Of a stretch of DNA of 64,000 nucleotides, positions 10,601-21,464 are shown in pieces; positions within the stretch are counted from its first letter, which is position 1; each line of letters starts with the position of its first letter. The notes under the pieces are model-generated. The model ran no database searches. It saw only the letters and a program-made list of their open reading frames with translations, and was not told where the DNA came from. The stretch lies in assembly GCA_015178975.1 (NCBI GenBank), contig WHVD01000129.1, positions 124,001 through 188,000 on the forward strand. Direction: 5' to 3'. Source of the DNA: Hysterangium stoloniferum (taxonomy: Eukaryota; Basidiomycota; Agaricomycetes; Hysterangiales; Hysterangiaceae). Made by a program: the position numbers and the translations under genes.

Positions 10601-11818
10601 TGTAAACATAGTCTGTCCAGAGTGTTTGAAATGCATTGTTGTTCGATCAATGTGTATGAGTAGTCCTTTGTGCCTTGTGAGATAAAGACAAGACAGTAGG
10701 TTACTGCGCAGTTGTGGTACATGCAAAACTCTTGTAAGCTCCACAGATCGCGATTTCCTTCCATTTATAACTGGGTTGAATACCACAGAACCAACTCCTG
10801 CAGAGTAGATAACAGTATGATCTGCTAACTTGATTGGGACACATAATGGTGTGTAGTTACGCAGCCAATGACTATGAGGAGTCATATGACTACTAGCACC
10901 TGTATCAGCAAGCCAATCATAGTCAGAACCATTCTGCAGGGTGGAGAAATCGGATAAGGAGAAAGCAAGTGCATTTCCAGTATATTCAACATTGTTCTGA
11001 GACATTGTCTTCTGAGCCCTATTTGGCTTCTTCTTCCCTTTAGCACTATTGGTAAGGACACTCTCCTGTGCTTCCTGCTGCTTCTTGATGAAGCGATGAC
11101 ACTTGTCCATAGTATGGTTGGTCATGGAGCAGAAAGTACATTTGAGAAATGCAGTGGATGCATTGCCCTTTACAGTAAGTGCAGATGCAACTGCAGGAGC
11201 TTGTGAAGCCCGATGACGGCGTTGTGACTCTTCTGTGACAAAAGCTTGTTGGATAGTAGCCTTGTCCAGCTTGTCCATCAGAAGGAGAGAAGAGGCAAAG
11301 TTGTCAAACTGCTCAGGAAGTGCCCTGATCATTGACATTGATGCAAGTTCCTCATCAAGTTTGGCAAGATCAAAATTCAATGGGCGCAGATCCTGGATGG
11401 CACGGATGGCTAGATCCACCCGATTCATCAGAGTTTGCAAATTCTCATTCTCTTCCTTTCTGATGGAGAAGAGATCATCATACGCATTGAAGCGCATGCC
11501 AGGGCGCTTCTGCAAGTGTACATCACACAGACTGGTCCACATCTTGACCGGATCACCCTCAATCCCTTTAAGATGAATCTTTTGATCATCCTCAACACTC
11601 AAGTACATCCAACCTGCTGCTTTGTCTGACTTGAGAGCCCAAGCATCAAATGCAGTTTGCTGGGCCTCTGTGGGAGATGAGGATAGTGCAGGTGCAATGG
11701 AGGTGGCCTCAACAATGCGCCAGACACCCTGGGCACGAAGCCAAGCCTGCATCTCACCAGACCAGGTGTTGTAGTTATGAGAGTTGAGTTTAGGGAATTG
11801 GGGGATGGAAGATGACAT
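7691..11818 (-). CDS. Copia gag-pol polyprotein, uninterrupted
   Basis: A single frame of about 1,375 codons. I start it at the Met of MSSSIPQFPKLNSHNY (11818), the usual Copia gag opening, although an in-frame Met lies nine codons upstream. In order it shows the gag domain and a CCHC knuckle (CTFCSMTNHTMDKC). These are followed by the protease motif (LADTGASSHM), the GAG-pre-integrase HHCC zinc site (LWHRRLGHHS ... CEPCLAG) and the integrase core (HSDLHGPL, DDKGGEYMS). Last come the reverse transcriptase (FVPIYIDDITFAS) and RNase H (STGGYVTM, LSTTEAEFVSA, ADILTKPL). Layout PR-IN-RT-RH is the Copia order. No internal gag stop or shift separates gag from pol, so expression as one polyprotein is expected. 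Confidence 0.95.
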   Translation of the reverse strand: MSSSIPQFPKLNSHNYNTWSGEMQAWLRAQGVWRIVEATSIAPALSSSPTEAQQTAFDAWALKSDKAAGWMYLSVEDDQKIHLKGIEGDPVKMWTSLCDVHLQKRPGMRFNAYDDLFSIRKEENENLQTLMNRVDLAIRAIQDLRPLNFDLAKLDEELASMSMIRALPEQFDNFASSLLLMDKLDKATIQQAFVTEESQRRHRASQAPAVASALTVKGNASTAFLKCTFCSMTNHTMDKCHRFIKKQQEAQESVLTNSAKGKKKPNRAQKTMSQNNVEYTGNALAFSLSDFSTLQNGSDYDWLADTGASSHMTPHSHWLRNYTPLCVPIKLADHTVIYSAGVGSVVFNPVINGRKSRSVELTRVLHVPQLRSNLLSCLYLTRHKGLLIHIDRTTMHFKHSGQTMFTARVTAQNAGILNGVTAPIIEQAGAVSTLPFDINLWHRRLGHHSYADVQKMIREGLVVGLNLDSKEQPDPICEPCLAGKMTASPFPISPSHSQIPLELIHSDLHGPLPVQTTEGYHYWITFIDDCTKLRAVLFLKRKSDAFEAFRRYKAYAENILGCKVKALQDDKGGEYMSNAFIKFTDECGIVRRHTTRNRPQQNGVAERANRTMADHVTAMMHEARMPASFWNHAVTSYVYVWNRLPTAPLPKTTPYEQWYKQKPDVSNLRVWGCTAYVYIQKDKRKSLQSHMEKCLFLGYPVGYKGWQFYNPVTKKFIISERAVFDERHFPGLSTTGPMPNIRLFPNIPNSDIPLFVPEVERDNDISVPPTHIPAPPAYIPAPPVQIPAPPAQIPALPEPIQLPPPPAPEPQLRRSQRVPKQPGEWWKVQPAPALAEDDDEDIDYEEVQFVGTASTADPQNYKQAMKGDDADKWQEAINAEYNTLVENKTWELVDLPVGAKAIGSGWVFKVKHNADGTIERYKARLVAKGYSQRPGIDYNEVFAPTFRPATLRLILALAAIEDMDLRSVDISAAFTHGDLDETIYMRQPEGFHQGGPNKVLRLLKSLYGLKQGSRQWNIKLHGALTEMEFKRIESDTSVYIYSNGEVKIFVPIYIDDITFASKSTLAIDKAVKQLSLHFKCRDLGSTVYLLGVGVGRDRSKRLLTLDQRQFILNMLERYNMSDCHPVLTPMTPGTSLSKEMGPENAAEVDFMRSVPYLSAVGSLQYLATMTRPDIAYTVSYLARFNGNPGPKHWTAVKHLFRYLKGTLEYKLHYSGKCGSELFTTYTDAAHGDCIDSGRSTGGYVTMMAGGAIGWSSKLQSIVTLSTTEAEFVSAVEAGKEIAWMRQILGEFGYQVDQPSTLHIDNQSAISVAKNPEHHGRMKHLDLRYYWLRDAVNAKCIAPSYIPTAEQIADILTKPLSTPKVQFCRDGMGIRT

Positions 11819-12045
11819 TGTAGTATACACAGAGCAAACTCGCAAAGAAGTTCAGAAAAAAAGGTATTTAACTCGAGGTCCAGACGGTAGTCTCGAGGGA
11901 AACTCAGCCTTAGTGGCGTACAAGTTCCTCCCTACTAGCAACAGCAATAAGGCTGGGCCTGGCAGGGGAATATAAAAGTATAGGCTGAAACTTACTCAAA
12001 AGAAGCGAGTTTGCAAAACGTTATACTGTACTAGAGCGCTTAGAG

Positions 12046-12061
12046 CGCGGGGCCCATAACC
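12046..12061 (-). promoter_or_regulatory. Primer-binding site, half-tRNA(iMet) type
   Basis: On the minus strand GGTTATGGGCCCCGCG follows the 5' LTR directly. It is complementary to the anticodon stem-loop of initiator tRNA-Met (..CCCATAACC), the internal-half primer used by Drosophila copia, rather than to a tRNA 3' end. The same motif follows a putative LTR at 42705. Confidence 0.75.
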
Positions 12062-12410
12062 TGTTAAAAGTGACCTGTGACTTACTGTGACACGTGACAC
12101 ACACAAGTCTGAGGAAAGTTATTGCTATTCAGGTCACTAACTACAAGCTTATATATGTTATACATCAGTAGACTTGTCAGCTGTCATAAGTGACAGCTGG
12201 TTGACAGCTGGTTGACAGCTGTCATAAGTGACAGCTGATTGACAGCTTGAATGGAAACTGACAGCTGATTGACAGCTGGAATACAAAGTGACAGCTGATT
12301 GACAGCTGTCATGGGAAATGAACTGGGAATACCCTGGAACATGCTGGAAGCTTCTAGAAGGTTCTAGAAGGTTCCAGAAGGTTTTGGAGACAGTGGAGGC
12401 AGTTTTAACA
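12062..12410 (-). repeat. 5' LTR of the young Copia
   Basis: 349 bp with the same sequence as 7245-7593 as far as can be read by eye. It is flanked on its outer side by the duplication GTTGG. Confidence 0.97.
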
Positions 12411-12630
12411 GTTGGAACTGTTGGCTTCAGAGGTATCGGGCCCCACAGATTCAATCCCTCCATAGCTTTCTTTGGGACACCGGAAAAGGTATTTTAGGAT
12501 GAATATCAACTACGCCAATACCAGTAGAGGAATGTCCTACATTGGGTGACAGATTTAGTCTTATGCACATAATGTGCGAAATACTAAACTAACAAGCCAA
12601 TAATATAGTTGTTAATTATTAGCCTAATTC

Positions 12631-14744
12631 TCAGGTAGTTTTAGTATTGCTCTTATAATCTTCTACCGTTTCAGTAGTAGTGTCGACCTTTATATTGAGT
12701 GTGGGTTGCGGGATCTGGTATGTGTGAGAAGGTAAGGATGGTAGATAAGCTATTCTTACCTCTGGGAATGTACACCTGTCGTCGGTTGTATCATCAAATG
12801 AAAAAGAATCTTTTCTCCGGGGCTGTCGAGAGGCAAATACTGGTTTCAGTTGCTCCCCTGGAGACGTTGGTGCATGACTTGAGTAACCATATCCAAGCTG
12901 CATTCCTCTGAGCGCTTTGCGACTATTCAACCTGGGGAAGCGTTGTTAGAAACGTGATTCCTTCTATAATGGGCGACCATGACGAACATCCCCATGCAGC
13001 TGTTGCAGTACACTGTGAGTCGTCCGCATTAATCTATGTATACAACCGCACAGTGAGATTCACCCACACTTCCCGAGAATCCAAAATATTGACATGGAGA
13101 TCAACTCATTATCGAAAATAGAGTACTGAAAAAAATAGTTTCGTAAGCACTCAGTAATGAGTAATGAACATTCGCTGACACTTACCGTGATGACAACAAG
13201 AGCACAGCAGACCCTAAAGCTAGTCATTATTTTTTGCGTTAAGGATCATTATACGGAGTGAATACCCTGTTAACAGACCACAGTTGATGGTGTAAACCAT
13301 CAAGGAAACAATAAGGGAATCGGTCCTATGATCCCATGACGATTTAATGTAGGAGTGCTTGATTCACAACGTATACTCACTTGTGATACCCTGTTTTAGA
13401 GTTGTAGAGGAACCAACAGCTAAACATTCCCACACGTCGTCAGTAAGCTAACGGACTGTAATCTCGATGGCCAGACTTGCACTCCAATGGCTATCATCAA
13501 ATCACACACAGCCGCGCTCCCAAGGCCGAGTTTAGTAGCCCACTAAGACCAAGGAGTTATGGTTTTGTGTTAATTAAATATGTCTGCCTAAACTCACCTG
13601 GAGCCGATGGGATTTTACAAAGTATCTAAGTTCGTATCTGGAGCCATTGTTAGTAAGAAAAATGTGGAAAATATGGAGTATGGCGTCTGTCCTTACAGTC
13701 GAGCGGTAACATCTGGATAAGTTTAAAGAGAACATATTAGGGAAGTATCAGGAAGCCTAAAGATCTACTTCTGCTTACAGATCCCAAGTACTGCAGGGAG
13801 TTGAGTGTTCACGATCGATAAAGGGGAATAAGAACAAAACTCTCACCGAAATGGATCCAGGATAAAATACACTGTTTAGCAATCAATAAGTTACGATGGG
13901 TATGTTATTATTTTCTTCTCACAATCGCAACTGTCAAGACCCAGCCGATCCGACTTTTACGGCTCACTAAAACAAACGTGTTAAAATGTCATTCTGCTCT
14001 GCGTTGAATTAGAAGACATACAGTGTAACAATCGATGGGCAAAGAAACTGCGGATGACAGATACTAATAGTTTAGTAAAACCAAGTCTGATTTATTATAG
14101 AATATAACTGACGACTCGACGATCAAACTGATAGTTACCTGTTTGAACTTCAATCTGATCCCCTTTTGAGAAGAAATAAATGCGTACATTGATACCAACT
14201 TCAATCTGGAGAGGGTGGGTAGTTAGCTATCGGTCATTGAGACACAATGTAACCGTACAGCAAAGCTCCTGCAATACCGACTGAGTCAAAAAGTATGTTG
14301 TAGATTGGGAGATTTTTACCAGGTAGATTTTGTTAAGGCAATTGGATTATTGTAATTTTCAATCTTTACAGCATAGAAGTGAAAAAAAGACTAATGTAAT
14401 AGTGAAGACATACAAGATAATAATACATGCAGTGCATAATAAACACCAAATGGAGTGTATCCAACACCCTGTGGTTATTTATGAAATAAAAATCAGTGGT
14501 CTGCAGTGAGTTGAGCCTACCACAATACAGTCACCTTCATAAAGATTGTAATTGTTAGTTCATTGACTGGAGCAGAAGTGTAAATAACTAGTCGTACCAT
14601 CGTTTTGATGGTGTACCGATCTTGTGGGAATCTTCGGTAATACAAATATGTCTGGGTAATTGTAATTCCATACAGGATGGCGGCTGCCATCGTACCAATG
14701 AGGCAGATGCCCATAGTTGATGCAATAGAAGCTGGCTCGCTCAT
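12631..14744 (-). CDS. DUF6534-like multi-pass membrane protein (partial exon model)
   Basis: Five early exons fit phase: 14598-14744 (MSEPASIASTMGICLIGTM..), 14521-14534, 14414-14468, 14320-14363 and 14259-14268. Together they give a hydrophobic N-half with YNNPIALTKSTWSFA, a layout I associate with the basidiomycete DUF6534 integral membrane family. Later pieces are less certain: FFAHRLL and SRKSRIGWVL blocks (13,950-14,060), a TSFRVCCALVVITV helix (13,190-13,240), and a last exon of about 12631-12929. That last exon encodes LNSRKALRG and then a polar tail, matching the family's conserved helix end and disordered C-terminus. I could not keep phase through the middle exons, so the gene may be decayed or my splice choices wrong. 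Function of the family is unknown. It lies 0.2 kb from the young Copia. Confidence 0.6.
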
Positions 14745-15786
14745 GGTCAAGAAGAGTGAGAGTAACCTCAAAGAGGGGGTGCTTTATAATGCATTTCAAT
14801 CAGTCCTACTTATCTGATCCACGAGGGTATAATAGATGTAAACAAATTTAGTGCGAGCAATAAGGCCTGTTGTCAAGATCGGTAATGTATTCAATATACA
14901 GAATACACATTGCTCCATTCTCGGTCTGTGCACCGCGAAAAAAAATCAGTTGACAATTTTTTCCGGTATTTTTCCCGTACTTTGCTGCGGTGTTGGGATA
15001 CCAACAGGTCGTCAGCCCGCTAAAAAGAAATACCGTCACCTTCCAGAATCAATATTATATTTACTATCGGATTATAGGCGATTCTACATAAAAACAGTTG
15101 CTCTGAAAGCTTGGCTAAATTTAAAGTGATTAAACCGTTCAGGAGGACTTGTACCTTTGATCGGCGCGCAGGGACGGACTTGGGACGTGCAGATTTAATC
15201 TGCGACCGTTTTCTGTGCTGAGTAAGCGCCGACACTTGACCTGATAACAAATAGCGGAGTTGATTTACCTAGATAAGAATAATGTACTAGTTTTACATAA
15301 TTGACAGTTAATCATGAAGTGTAGTAGAAGCTATTACCTCGGAATTACACGCGAAGCCAAATAGCTGACGTGTAACTGAATTAGAGGTTTGGTATTATAT
15401 GCTAACTATTGGAGCTAATCTACTTGGTAAGGCGACGTAAATATATATTAGGTATATTGGTAGGGGGTGTTTCAGATATCAGGTACGTTTGTTCCTGTAA
15501 GGAACCGAACTATGACGTGCTTAGATGTTCAAGTCCCACCTTACAAAATTTATAATTATCCATTGAATATCTCAATCCGAATCTATGTCTATTTTACCCC
15601 CCAATAAAGTCATCCCAATATTTGTGGTTTGCCTCTTCGTTATATTATTATTCAACTCCTCCAATCCCGATATTAATGAAAAGCCAGGCTCCTTGAATGA
15701 TACATCCTTATTAATAACATATTTCAACTCAAAGAGAGATTTTCCCAGTTTCTCCTCATAAGCCAATTGAACTATGTTGCTTGATC
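14745..15786. other. Intergenic stretch, no gene seen
   Basis: About 1 kb between two minus-strand genes. It would hold the upstream region of the DUF6534-like gene and the terminator of the acetyltransferase gene. Open frames here (for example 14851-15129) have no recognisable motif. Confidence 0.5.
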
Positions 15787-16725
15787 CTAATCAAAAGTCA
15801 CGCATTTTCCGTGTATCCATTTCCCGTCCCCTCTATACCGCAACTCAACCTCTTGGAAAACAGCAACACGTCGCGTCACTACAAATGAAAGTTTCTCAAA
15901 AAGGCGAATTGACGAAGTATTATCTTCCCCAATGCGAACCACTAATTTATTTGGGGGGATACGAAGGGGTGGAGGCCCGTCTGGGGATGTTGCATAGTCG
16001 AAGATTAGGTTTAAAGCACTGTGAGCTACGTCTTTGCGGCGATAGGAAGGCTCTGAGTAGGTGCTACCTATCAGAGTGGAAGTTGCGTTTTGTTGTGAAA
16101 AGCTCGAACCTGCGATCATCACTTCCGCCTCAACTTCATCATATCCTTCTGGATCATTCTTGAAAAACAAGTTTACATCGCCGACCATGGGGTAAGCAGA
16201 AATTTCTTCCTGGGTTGGTGTCTCATCCGAAACGGGAATGTTATTTGACAATAAATGGGGCCGCGCGAGTATAATGAACGTCAATTCTGGGCCAAGTATT
16301 AGAAAATGGCGACACCGATTGTTTTTGTGTGGGATATCTTACTGTCCTCATCTTTTTGCCAGTTTTCTGCAATTATTCTATTAGCATGTGTTAGCCATTC
16401 CATGTTAAGACATCCGAAAAGGACTTACGTTGCATTTGATACTCTTCCTCTAAAGTAAGAGGTTCTGAAGCCGTTAATTCACGTAACTCCGGGGAGAGCA
16501 TCCACTGATGGTATCTCTAGGTGAGCGCGGCTTCCATCAGCCCAAGTCGTTCATAAGAACGTCGAGGTGGGACTCACTTCTACATGTTCCGGCCTGTGTG
16601 ATGGTTTAAGTAGGAGTTTTAAGATACTAGTAGATCTAAACATACGGGAGTCACAGAGTATCGTACCTATACGGGACAAGAACAATGTTTCTTCCCACTA
16701 TAGCTGTTTTCTCGTTGACGATCAT
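15787..16725 (-). CDS. N-acetyltransferase 9-like protein (GNAT family)
   Basis: Six exons fit perfectly in phase: 16667-16725, 16578-16593 (a 16-nt microexon), 16429-16516, 16343-16366, 16110-16286 and 15787-16052. They give 209 residues. The protein opens MIVNEKTAIVGRNIVLVPYR, then PEHVERYHQWM and LRELTASEPLTLEEEYQMQ. The acetyl-CoA-binding GNAT core follows: MVGDVNLFF, EVMIAEPSYRRK, VVRIGEDNTSSIRLFEKLSF and VAVFQEVELRY. This order is that of NAT9/Nat9-like acetyltransferases, which in animals modify tubulin; the fungal substrate is not established. Introns are 49-80 nt. The AEPSYRRK junction is recovered only when the 57-nt intron 16053-16109 is removed, which supports the model. Intact and likely functional. 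Confidence 0.9.
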
Positions 16726-17078
16726 AGATCAGGTGAATCGCGTTGGACACGTCCGACTCCTACCAAAATTAAAACTCAATGGGCGCCCGTGCACGTGGTC
16801 TCATGATCACCATCCATGCATCAGCTGGTTTCATCGCGTGGCATTAAATTCTCGGCTGAAGCAGTTTTTGCTACGTAACCGATTGTTACCACGCTTGTCT
16901 GCGGTTAGATCTGGATAATTGCTGGGATGTGAAAGTGTTCTAGCCGTGCTCCCGCACAAAGCTCGACAGAGCGCCAGATGTTGGATTAGCAGCGAGAAAT
17001 AGTCCTTTCGGGTACAGTCACACAGCCATCCAATGGCCGCAAATAAAAGGTCCCTTATTCTCCTTGTTTCATTTATTA
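16726..17078. other. Upstream region of the acetyltransferase gene
   Basis: 353 bp between the start codon of the NAT9-like gene and the pogo relic. Nothing coding is supported; it presumably carries the promoter. No clear TATA element was identified. Confidence 0.4.
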
Positions 17079-18575
17079 CAGTCGGACTCCGCATAACCCC
17101 ATACCCCTCGATGGACAGCCCAGGGTATGGGTTATGAGGTTATGGGTTTGAAGAGGTATTCTAAAAATAAGCTCAAAAAATCATGAAACAATTGTAAAAG
17201 AAATTAGAAAAAGATTAGGATTATAGAATTATGTTAAATTATCTTACAGACATAGATGTATACTAATTTGCATGATCTATCTATGATTTCTGAAAGAAGT
17301 CAGTTATAAGAGTTTCTTTCAGACTCTTTGTTGCTTCAAGGCAGAGCTGCTGATTGAATGAGCCCAAAATTACTTATTTGCACACAATGGGGTCATTCAT
17401 GTCATCAATGTACCTGTTGATGGTCAATACTGCCTTGAGAACATCATGCCAGTGGGGTGGGGTTCAATGGGTATATCCTGATCAATGTCATCTTGCCATT
17501 CATCTTGATGTGCTCATGTGCTGTGATCAAATCAATAACTGACTGATAAATCTCTTTGTCTGATGTCTCCATCAAGGCATGAGATTCACCAGCTGGGGAG
17601 ATTGGATGTCCATTTGATTCTTCATCTGGAGTGCCCCCATAGCAACCAAATCATCGAGTGTGGCCTCAACTTGCTTCTCAGTGTGGACAACTGGATATGT
17701 TTGGGACCCAGAGGAAGGATTGCTGAGAAGTGAAGTGATTGGGATTGAGGGCTGAGACAAAGTGAAATCTATTTCAGGTAAGATTCTTACTTTGTGCCAG
17801 CAGTTGTGAATGGTCATTGTGTCAACATCATGTCAGGCAGCTTCTGCTATCTGCACTGCTTGCAATTGATTGATGCCATAGGTTTGAGTAGGGTTATACC
17901 TTTGTCATAATGATCCACAGCTTATTGGATGAATCTGGCATGGTAGTGGGCTTTGAAGCATCAGATGATGCCTTGGTCTTTCAGTTGGACATGTGCAGTG
18001 AGGTTCAGCTTGAAGTTTTCAACTCAGATGGTTTGAAGGTTGGGAGGAATGATATAGCCAGAAAGGTTATCTTGAAGGAGAAGTATTTTTCAATTTTTGT
18101 CTCCAAGTTCACAATCCCATTACTGAATCCAGTCTTGGTAGAGTTGGGCAGTCATCCAAGCCTTCACATTATTTCAGTAGTAAAACCCCAAGTGGGCACT
18201 GGTCCTCTTGTTGAAAGCTTGTGGCCACACTGCTTTCCCAATGACAAAAAAAGCTGGTAGTTTCTCAGACCCCCCATTGGGATTAATTGTGCATAGGTCA
18301 ACCTGAGCTTTTGCCTTTAACTCCTGATTGTTTACAATCTGACAGGCCTCTGCCTGGTGTGAGTCTACATTTTGGAGTCAGATATGGAGCTAGAAATAAG
18401 GAAATAGGTACATGCCCATAAAAGAGACCTGTTTCATCCATGTTAAAGATATTGCAAAGCTCATATTTGTGAAGTTTCATTCTAGAGGTTTATTTCAGAA
18501 ACTATCAGAAAGTAACTGGAGAATTTGGGTACTTCCAGATAAGGGTCAGGAATTGGCTTCAGCTTATATGCTGTG
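17079..18575 (-). mobile_element. Pogo/Fot1-type DNA transposon relic, 5'-truncated
   Basis: The left end is a TIR starting CAGTCGGACTCCGCATAACC after a TA. It matches the right end of the MITE at 44291-45019. Minus-strand DDE-type transposase blocks are visible: NIFNMDETGLFY (first Asp, about 18430), LLLQDNLSGY (second Asp, about 18070), then an LTAHVQLKDQGIIQCFKAHY block with the third acidic position. A C-terminal tail follows (17572-17817). The frame is broken by several stops and shifts. The N-terminal CENP-B-like DNA-binding part and right TIR are missing, cut off where LTR-C begins at 18576. Confidence 0.85.
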
Positions 18576-19088
18576 TGTTAAGATCTAAGGTCTAAAGACA
18601 AGAGGGGGAAGTGATGTTGGAGGGCTGATGGGTATTTCATACTTAATTGGGAGGTCTGGTTCTACAAAACAAGGGAAGCTTGGCTTCAACTCATGTGTTA
18701 TATTTGAACTAAATAACTATAGGATACATGATAGGGTTCTTAAACAAAAGCATAATGGATGATTGAAAGGCTGATCAGGAAAGTGAGAAGTTGTGATGGG
18801 TCAAGGGAAGCAGAGAGGTGAGAACAAGGATAAAACTAGAATTAAATGTCATGAAACACAAGTATCCTAAAGGTTATGAGATGGCAAATAAACTATACAT
18901 GTAGGATGGGTGATGGGAGAGCATTGGGACAGAGATGGGATGGGATGATCAAAAAGGTAATCTACAGAGAAAAATGTGTCAGGGTGCCACAGGCAGTACA
19001 CTGTGGTTGGGATACCAATAGAAGGGTGCCAGAGGGTTATGAGGGTAAAACCAAGTTGCAGGGGTCCAAAATGATAGGATCCTAACAC
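18576..19088 (-). mobile_element. LTR family C fragment
   Basis: Begins TGTTAAGATCTAAGG and ends GATCCTAACA like the copy at 3532-4268, but is only 513 bp, so internally shortened. No matching 5-bp flanks are seen (CTGTG versus CCACT), so it is either recombined or its flanks have changed. It abuts the truncated pogo relic. Confidence 0.7.
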
Positions 19089-19174
19089 CACTGTAGTTTG
19101 CTTTTGGTTATCTTCCAATGCTCCCCCTTGTTGGATAGGTGTTTTTATGGTTTTAGGAGTGGGTTTGGGCCAAG

Positions 19175-19890
19175 TGTTAGGATCCTCACCTTTTCAGGAC
19201 CCCACATATTGTTTCTACCCTGGAAACCTTCTGGAACTCTGACATTGGTGCCCCAAACTATGGGGCCACCACCTTGGTACCACAACACTTGGTTTATTGT
19301 AGAGTACCCCTCTAGTCATTCTGTTCTGTCTCCATCCTGACACTCTCCCTTCATCTGTTCTACATGTAAACATTATTTGCACCTCATAGCCTTTAGAATA
19401 CTTTTGTTACATCCCATTTAGTTTTAGTCTGATCCTTGCCCCCTTCCATGCTTTCCTTGCCCCATCACCACTTCCCACTTCCTTGATTGGACCTTCAGCC
19501 CTCCATTATACCTTTGTATAAAGTTCCTACTATTTAAGCTATAGTTCCTTAGTTTGAAACTCAATGTAGATTACCCCCACTTCAACTTAGATTACCCTCC
19601 TCTTGTTTTGAATCCTCTTTATTCTTCTCTTAATACTCTCAAAGACATCATTGGCAAGCTGCAACTCTTACCCACACAACTCTTAGTATTTTGGCCCTCT
19701 GGTCAATTGAGCTAAGTGTTGTCTTTAGTCCCCATTATACTATCTGCTCTGTTTGAAATACTGGAGTACCCTAACAGTTCATGTGAGGTGCAACACATAT
19801 TTTGAAGCCAAGCTCCACTTTGCCTTGTAGAGTCAGACCTCCCAACTAGTACAATTCACCCTTTTGGCCCCACTAAAGTCAATATTTTTT
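19175..19890 (+). mobile_element. LTR family C, plus orientation, 3' end missing
   Basis: Starts TGTTAGGATCCTCACC and follows the reverse complement of the 3532-4268 LTR, including the block TTTGAAGCCAAGCTCC at about 19800. It loses similarity at about 19,885-19,900 where family-D-like sequence begins. The approximate end is uncertain by a few tens of bases. Confidence 0.7.
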
Positions 19891-19899
19891 TGGTCTCTT

Positions 19900-20460
19900 G
19901 ACAAATTCAAATGAACTTGTAGTGATGTGCTCTATGAAGGCTAAGTTCTTCTTGAGAATAAAAGTTCAGGAGCTGAATGTATGCACAATAAGTCAGTGGA
20001 AACTTGTCATATGCCTTCACTTTATTGTAGCTTTTGAGTTTACTATTTATAAAGATTTAACAAGCTGTTAAATAATTTATAAATAGAGAGATTGTCTGAG
20101 AGTCAAATATCCAAGCATTTGTTTAAAGATTGATTAACTGTGCTGTTAATATGGGCTCTTGAATAATCTAAATGGCCAGGGATTTCAGTGATAAGACTTT
20201 AGATTTACTTATGTGATTAGTAAGCCTAAAGGTTTCTGGGAGGCTGAGGGAACTTAGATGAATTAGCTAGGTTCAAGAGTGCTAACAAAGAGTTTAAGAG
20301 TCTGCAAGTGTAGGTGCTTGCAGTTAGATAATTTCACACTAAGGCTATTATTCTGTCCTTTAGTATGAAGAAGATAGTGCTTCTGAGCTGGTGCTGTTGA
20401 TAGTAGTAAAGTAGTTGTTCTTTATTTAAGATTGCTTGTTCAACTTTGAGTTGTTGGAAA
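19900..20460 (-). mobile_element. LTR family D fragment
   Basis: Aligns by eye, in reverse orientation, with part of the 1,354-bp LTR at 27246-28599. Shared blocks include TGCAAGTGTAGGTGCTTGCA, AAGCCTAAAGG and TTAACAAG.TGTTAAATAATTT. No clean ends are seen, so it is an old partial copy within the family-C tract. Confidence 0.55.
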
Positions 20461-20878
20461 ATCCATACTATCCTCAATTTTAGTCTTTAGTCCCCATTGA
20501 ATTGGCCCCTCTGCCATTTCTACCTGATCATCTGCTATTTATATTATCTTAGCTCCACCTCTACTCCTCCCCTCCATTCCCACTGCCATCACATCTCTTC
20601 TACTGTCCTTTGCTGCCCACCACTCCTCCCTGCACTCACAATACTGGACCAGTCCCTGTGATGCCCTATTCTTTCCCTTTCCATGACCCTTTGTCTCACT
20701 CCTCCATTCTCCCACCTCAAGGCCACCAGCTTTCCATTTACCTTACCCTTGTTCACTCTCCTTCAGTCCTCCAATTTTCAGTCACACCTTGTTATATTCA
20801 TTCCAAGAAAGTGTGTAAGGCATCCATACATCATCTTCCAGAAAAGTCTTGTGGGGTCTCAACCTAATGGGGGGATAC
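20461..20878 (+). mobile_element. LTR-retroelement internal remnant with polypurine tract
   Basis: C-rich non-coding sequence ending AATGGGGGGATAC, a classic polypurine tract, directly before an LTR that starts TGTTAGGATCC. This fixes the family-C transcription direction as plus here. The tract occupies about 20866-20876. Most of the internal coding region is gone. Confidence 0.55.
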
Positions 20879-21080
20879 TGTTAGGATCCTCACCTTTTTG
20901 GGATCCTGCAACTTGTTTCTATCCTGGAAACCTTCCAGAACCCCAACACTTGGTTTACTGTAGAGTACACCTCTAGTTATTCTGTTCTGTCTCCATCCCA
21001 AAGCTCTCCCTTTATCTATTCTATGTGTAAACATTATTTTCCACCTCATACCCTTTAGAAAACCTTTGTTACATCCCATT
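20879..21080 (+). mobile_element. LTR family C, first part of a split copy
   Basis: Starts TGTTAGGATCCTCACCTTT and follows the 19175 copy to TTGTTACATCCCATT. There it is replaced by unrelated AT-rich sequence. Similarity to the LTR resumes at about 24501 (CCCCCTTCCATGCTTCCCTTG) and ends near 24566. Confidence 0.65.
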
Positions 21081-21464
21081 GACACGGATTGGATTTTATT
21101 CAATAAAGTTGAATAAACAATCAGAGAATATTCAACAATATCGAGTACAAATGCCTCATTCGATAAAGTATTAATTTGTCCTGTTGATAAAGTGTGAGGC
21201 AAAGATAGGACACAAGCTCACAAATAATTAAGTCAAAGAAGGTCTCAGAAAAAGTTCAATGATTATGTAATATAGTTAATAATATAATTATTGTACAGGT
21301 TTTCTGACTGACTTCCTTGCTCCTATCATTGCCCTTTTATACTATATATCATTTACCTACAGCAAGCAAAAAAAGGGTTGCAATGTTCAGTAAATTTTAA
21401 CTCAAATGCTTATACCTCCAGAAATAAATTAGCTAAAATTAGGAAAAAATATAAGTTAGAAAGC

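Larger units (their letters stand above)
7245..12410 (-). mobile_element. Whole-looking, young Ty1/Copia retrotransposon
   Basis: A 5,166-bp element with two 349-bp LTRs (7245-7593 and 12062-12410) that look identical base for base. Both start TGTTAAAAGTGACC and end AGTTTTAACA on the plus strand. The target-site duplication is GTTGG at 7240-7244 and 12411-12415. A polypurine stretch (AGGGGGGTC on the minus strand, about 7594-7604) lies beside the 3' LTR. A primer-binding site (GGTTATGGGCCCCGCG, minus strand, 12046-12061) lies beside the 5' LTR. One long polyprotein frame fills the interior. Identical LTRs imply a very recent insertion. Confidence 0.97.

Noticed and set aside
12411-12463. Possible host gene disrupted by the young Copia (18 open codons from a Met beside the insertion)
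   Set aside because: The open stretch is too short and nothing recognisable flanks it on the other side.
14851-15129. 92-codon plus-strand ORF
   Set aside because: No domain, no codon pattern like the neighbouring genes, no splice support.
15490-15545. tRNA-like T-arm motif (GTTCAAGTCCC)
   Set aside because: No matching acceptor stem or D-arm upstream.
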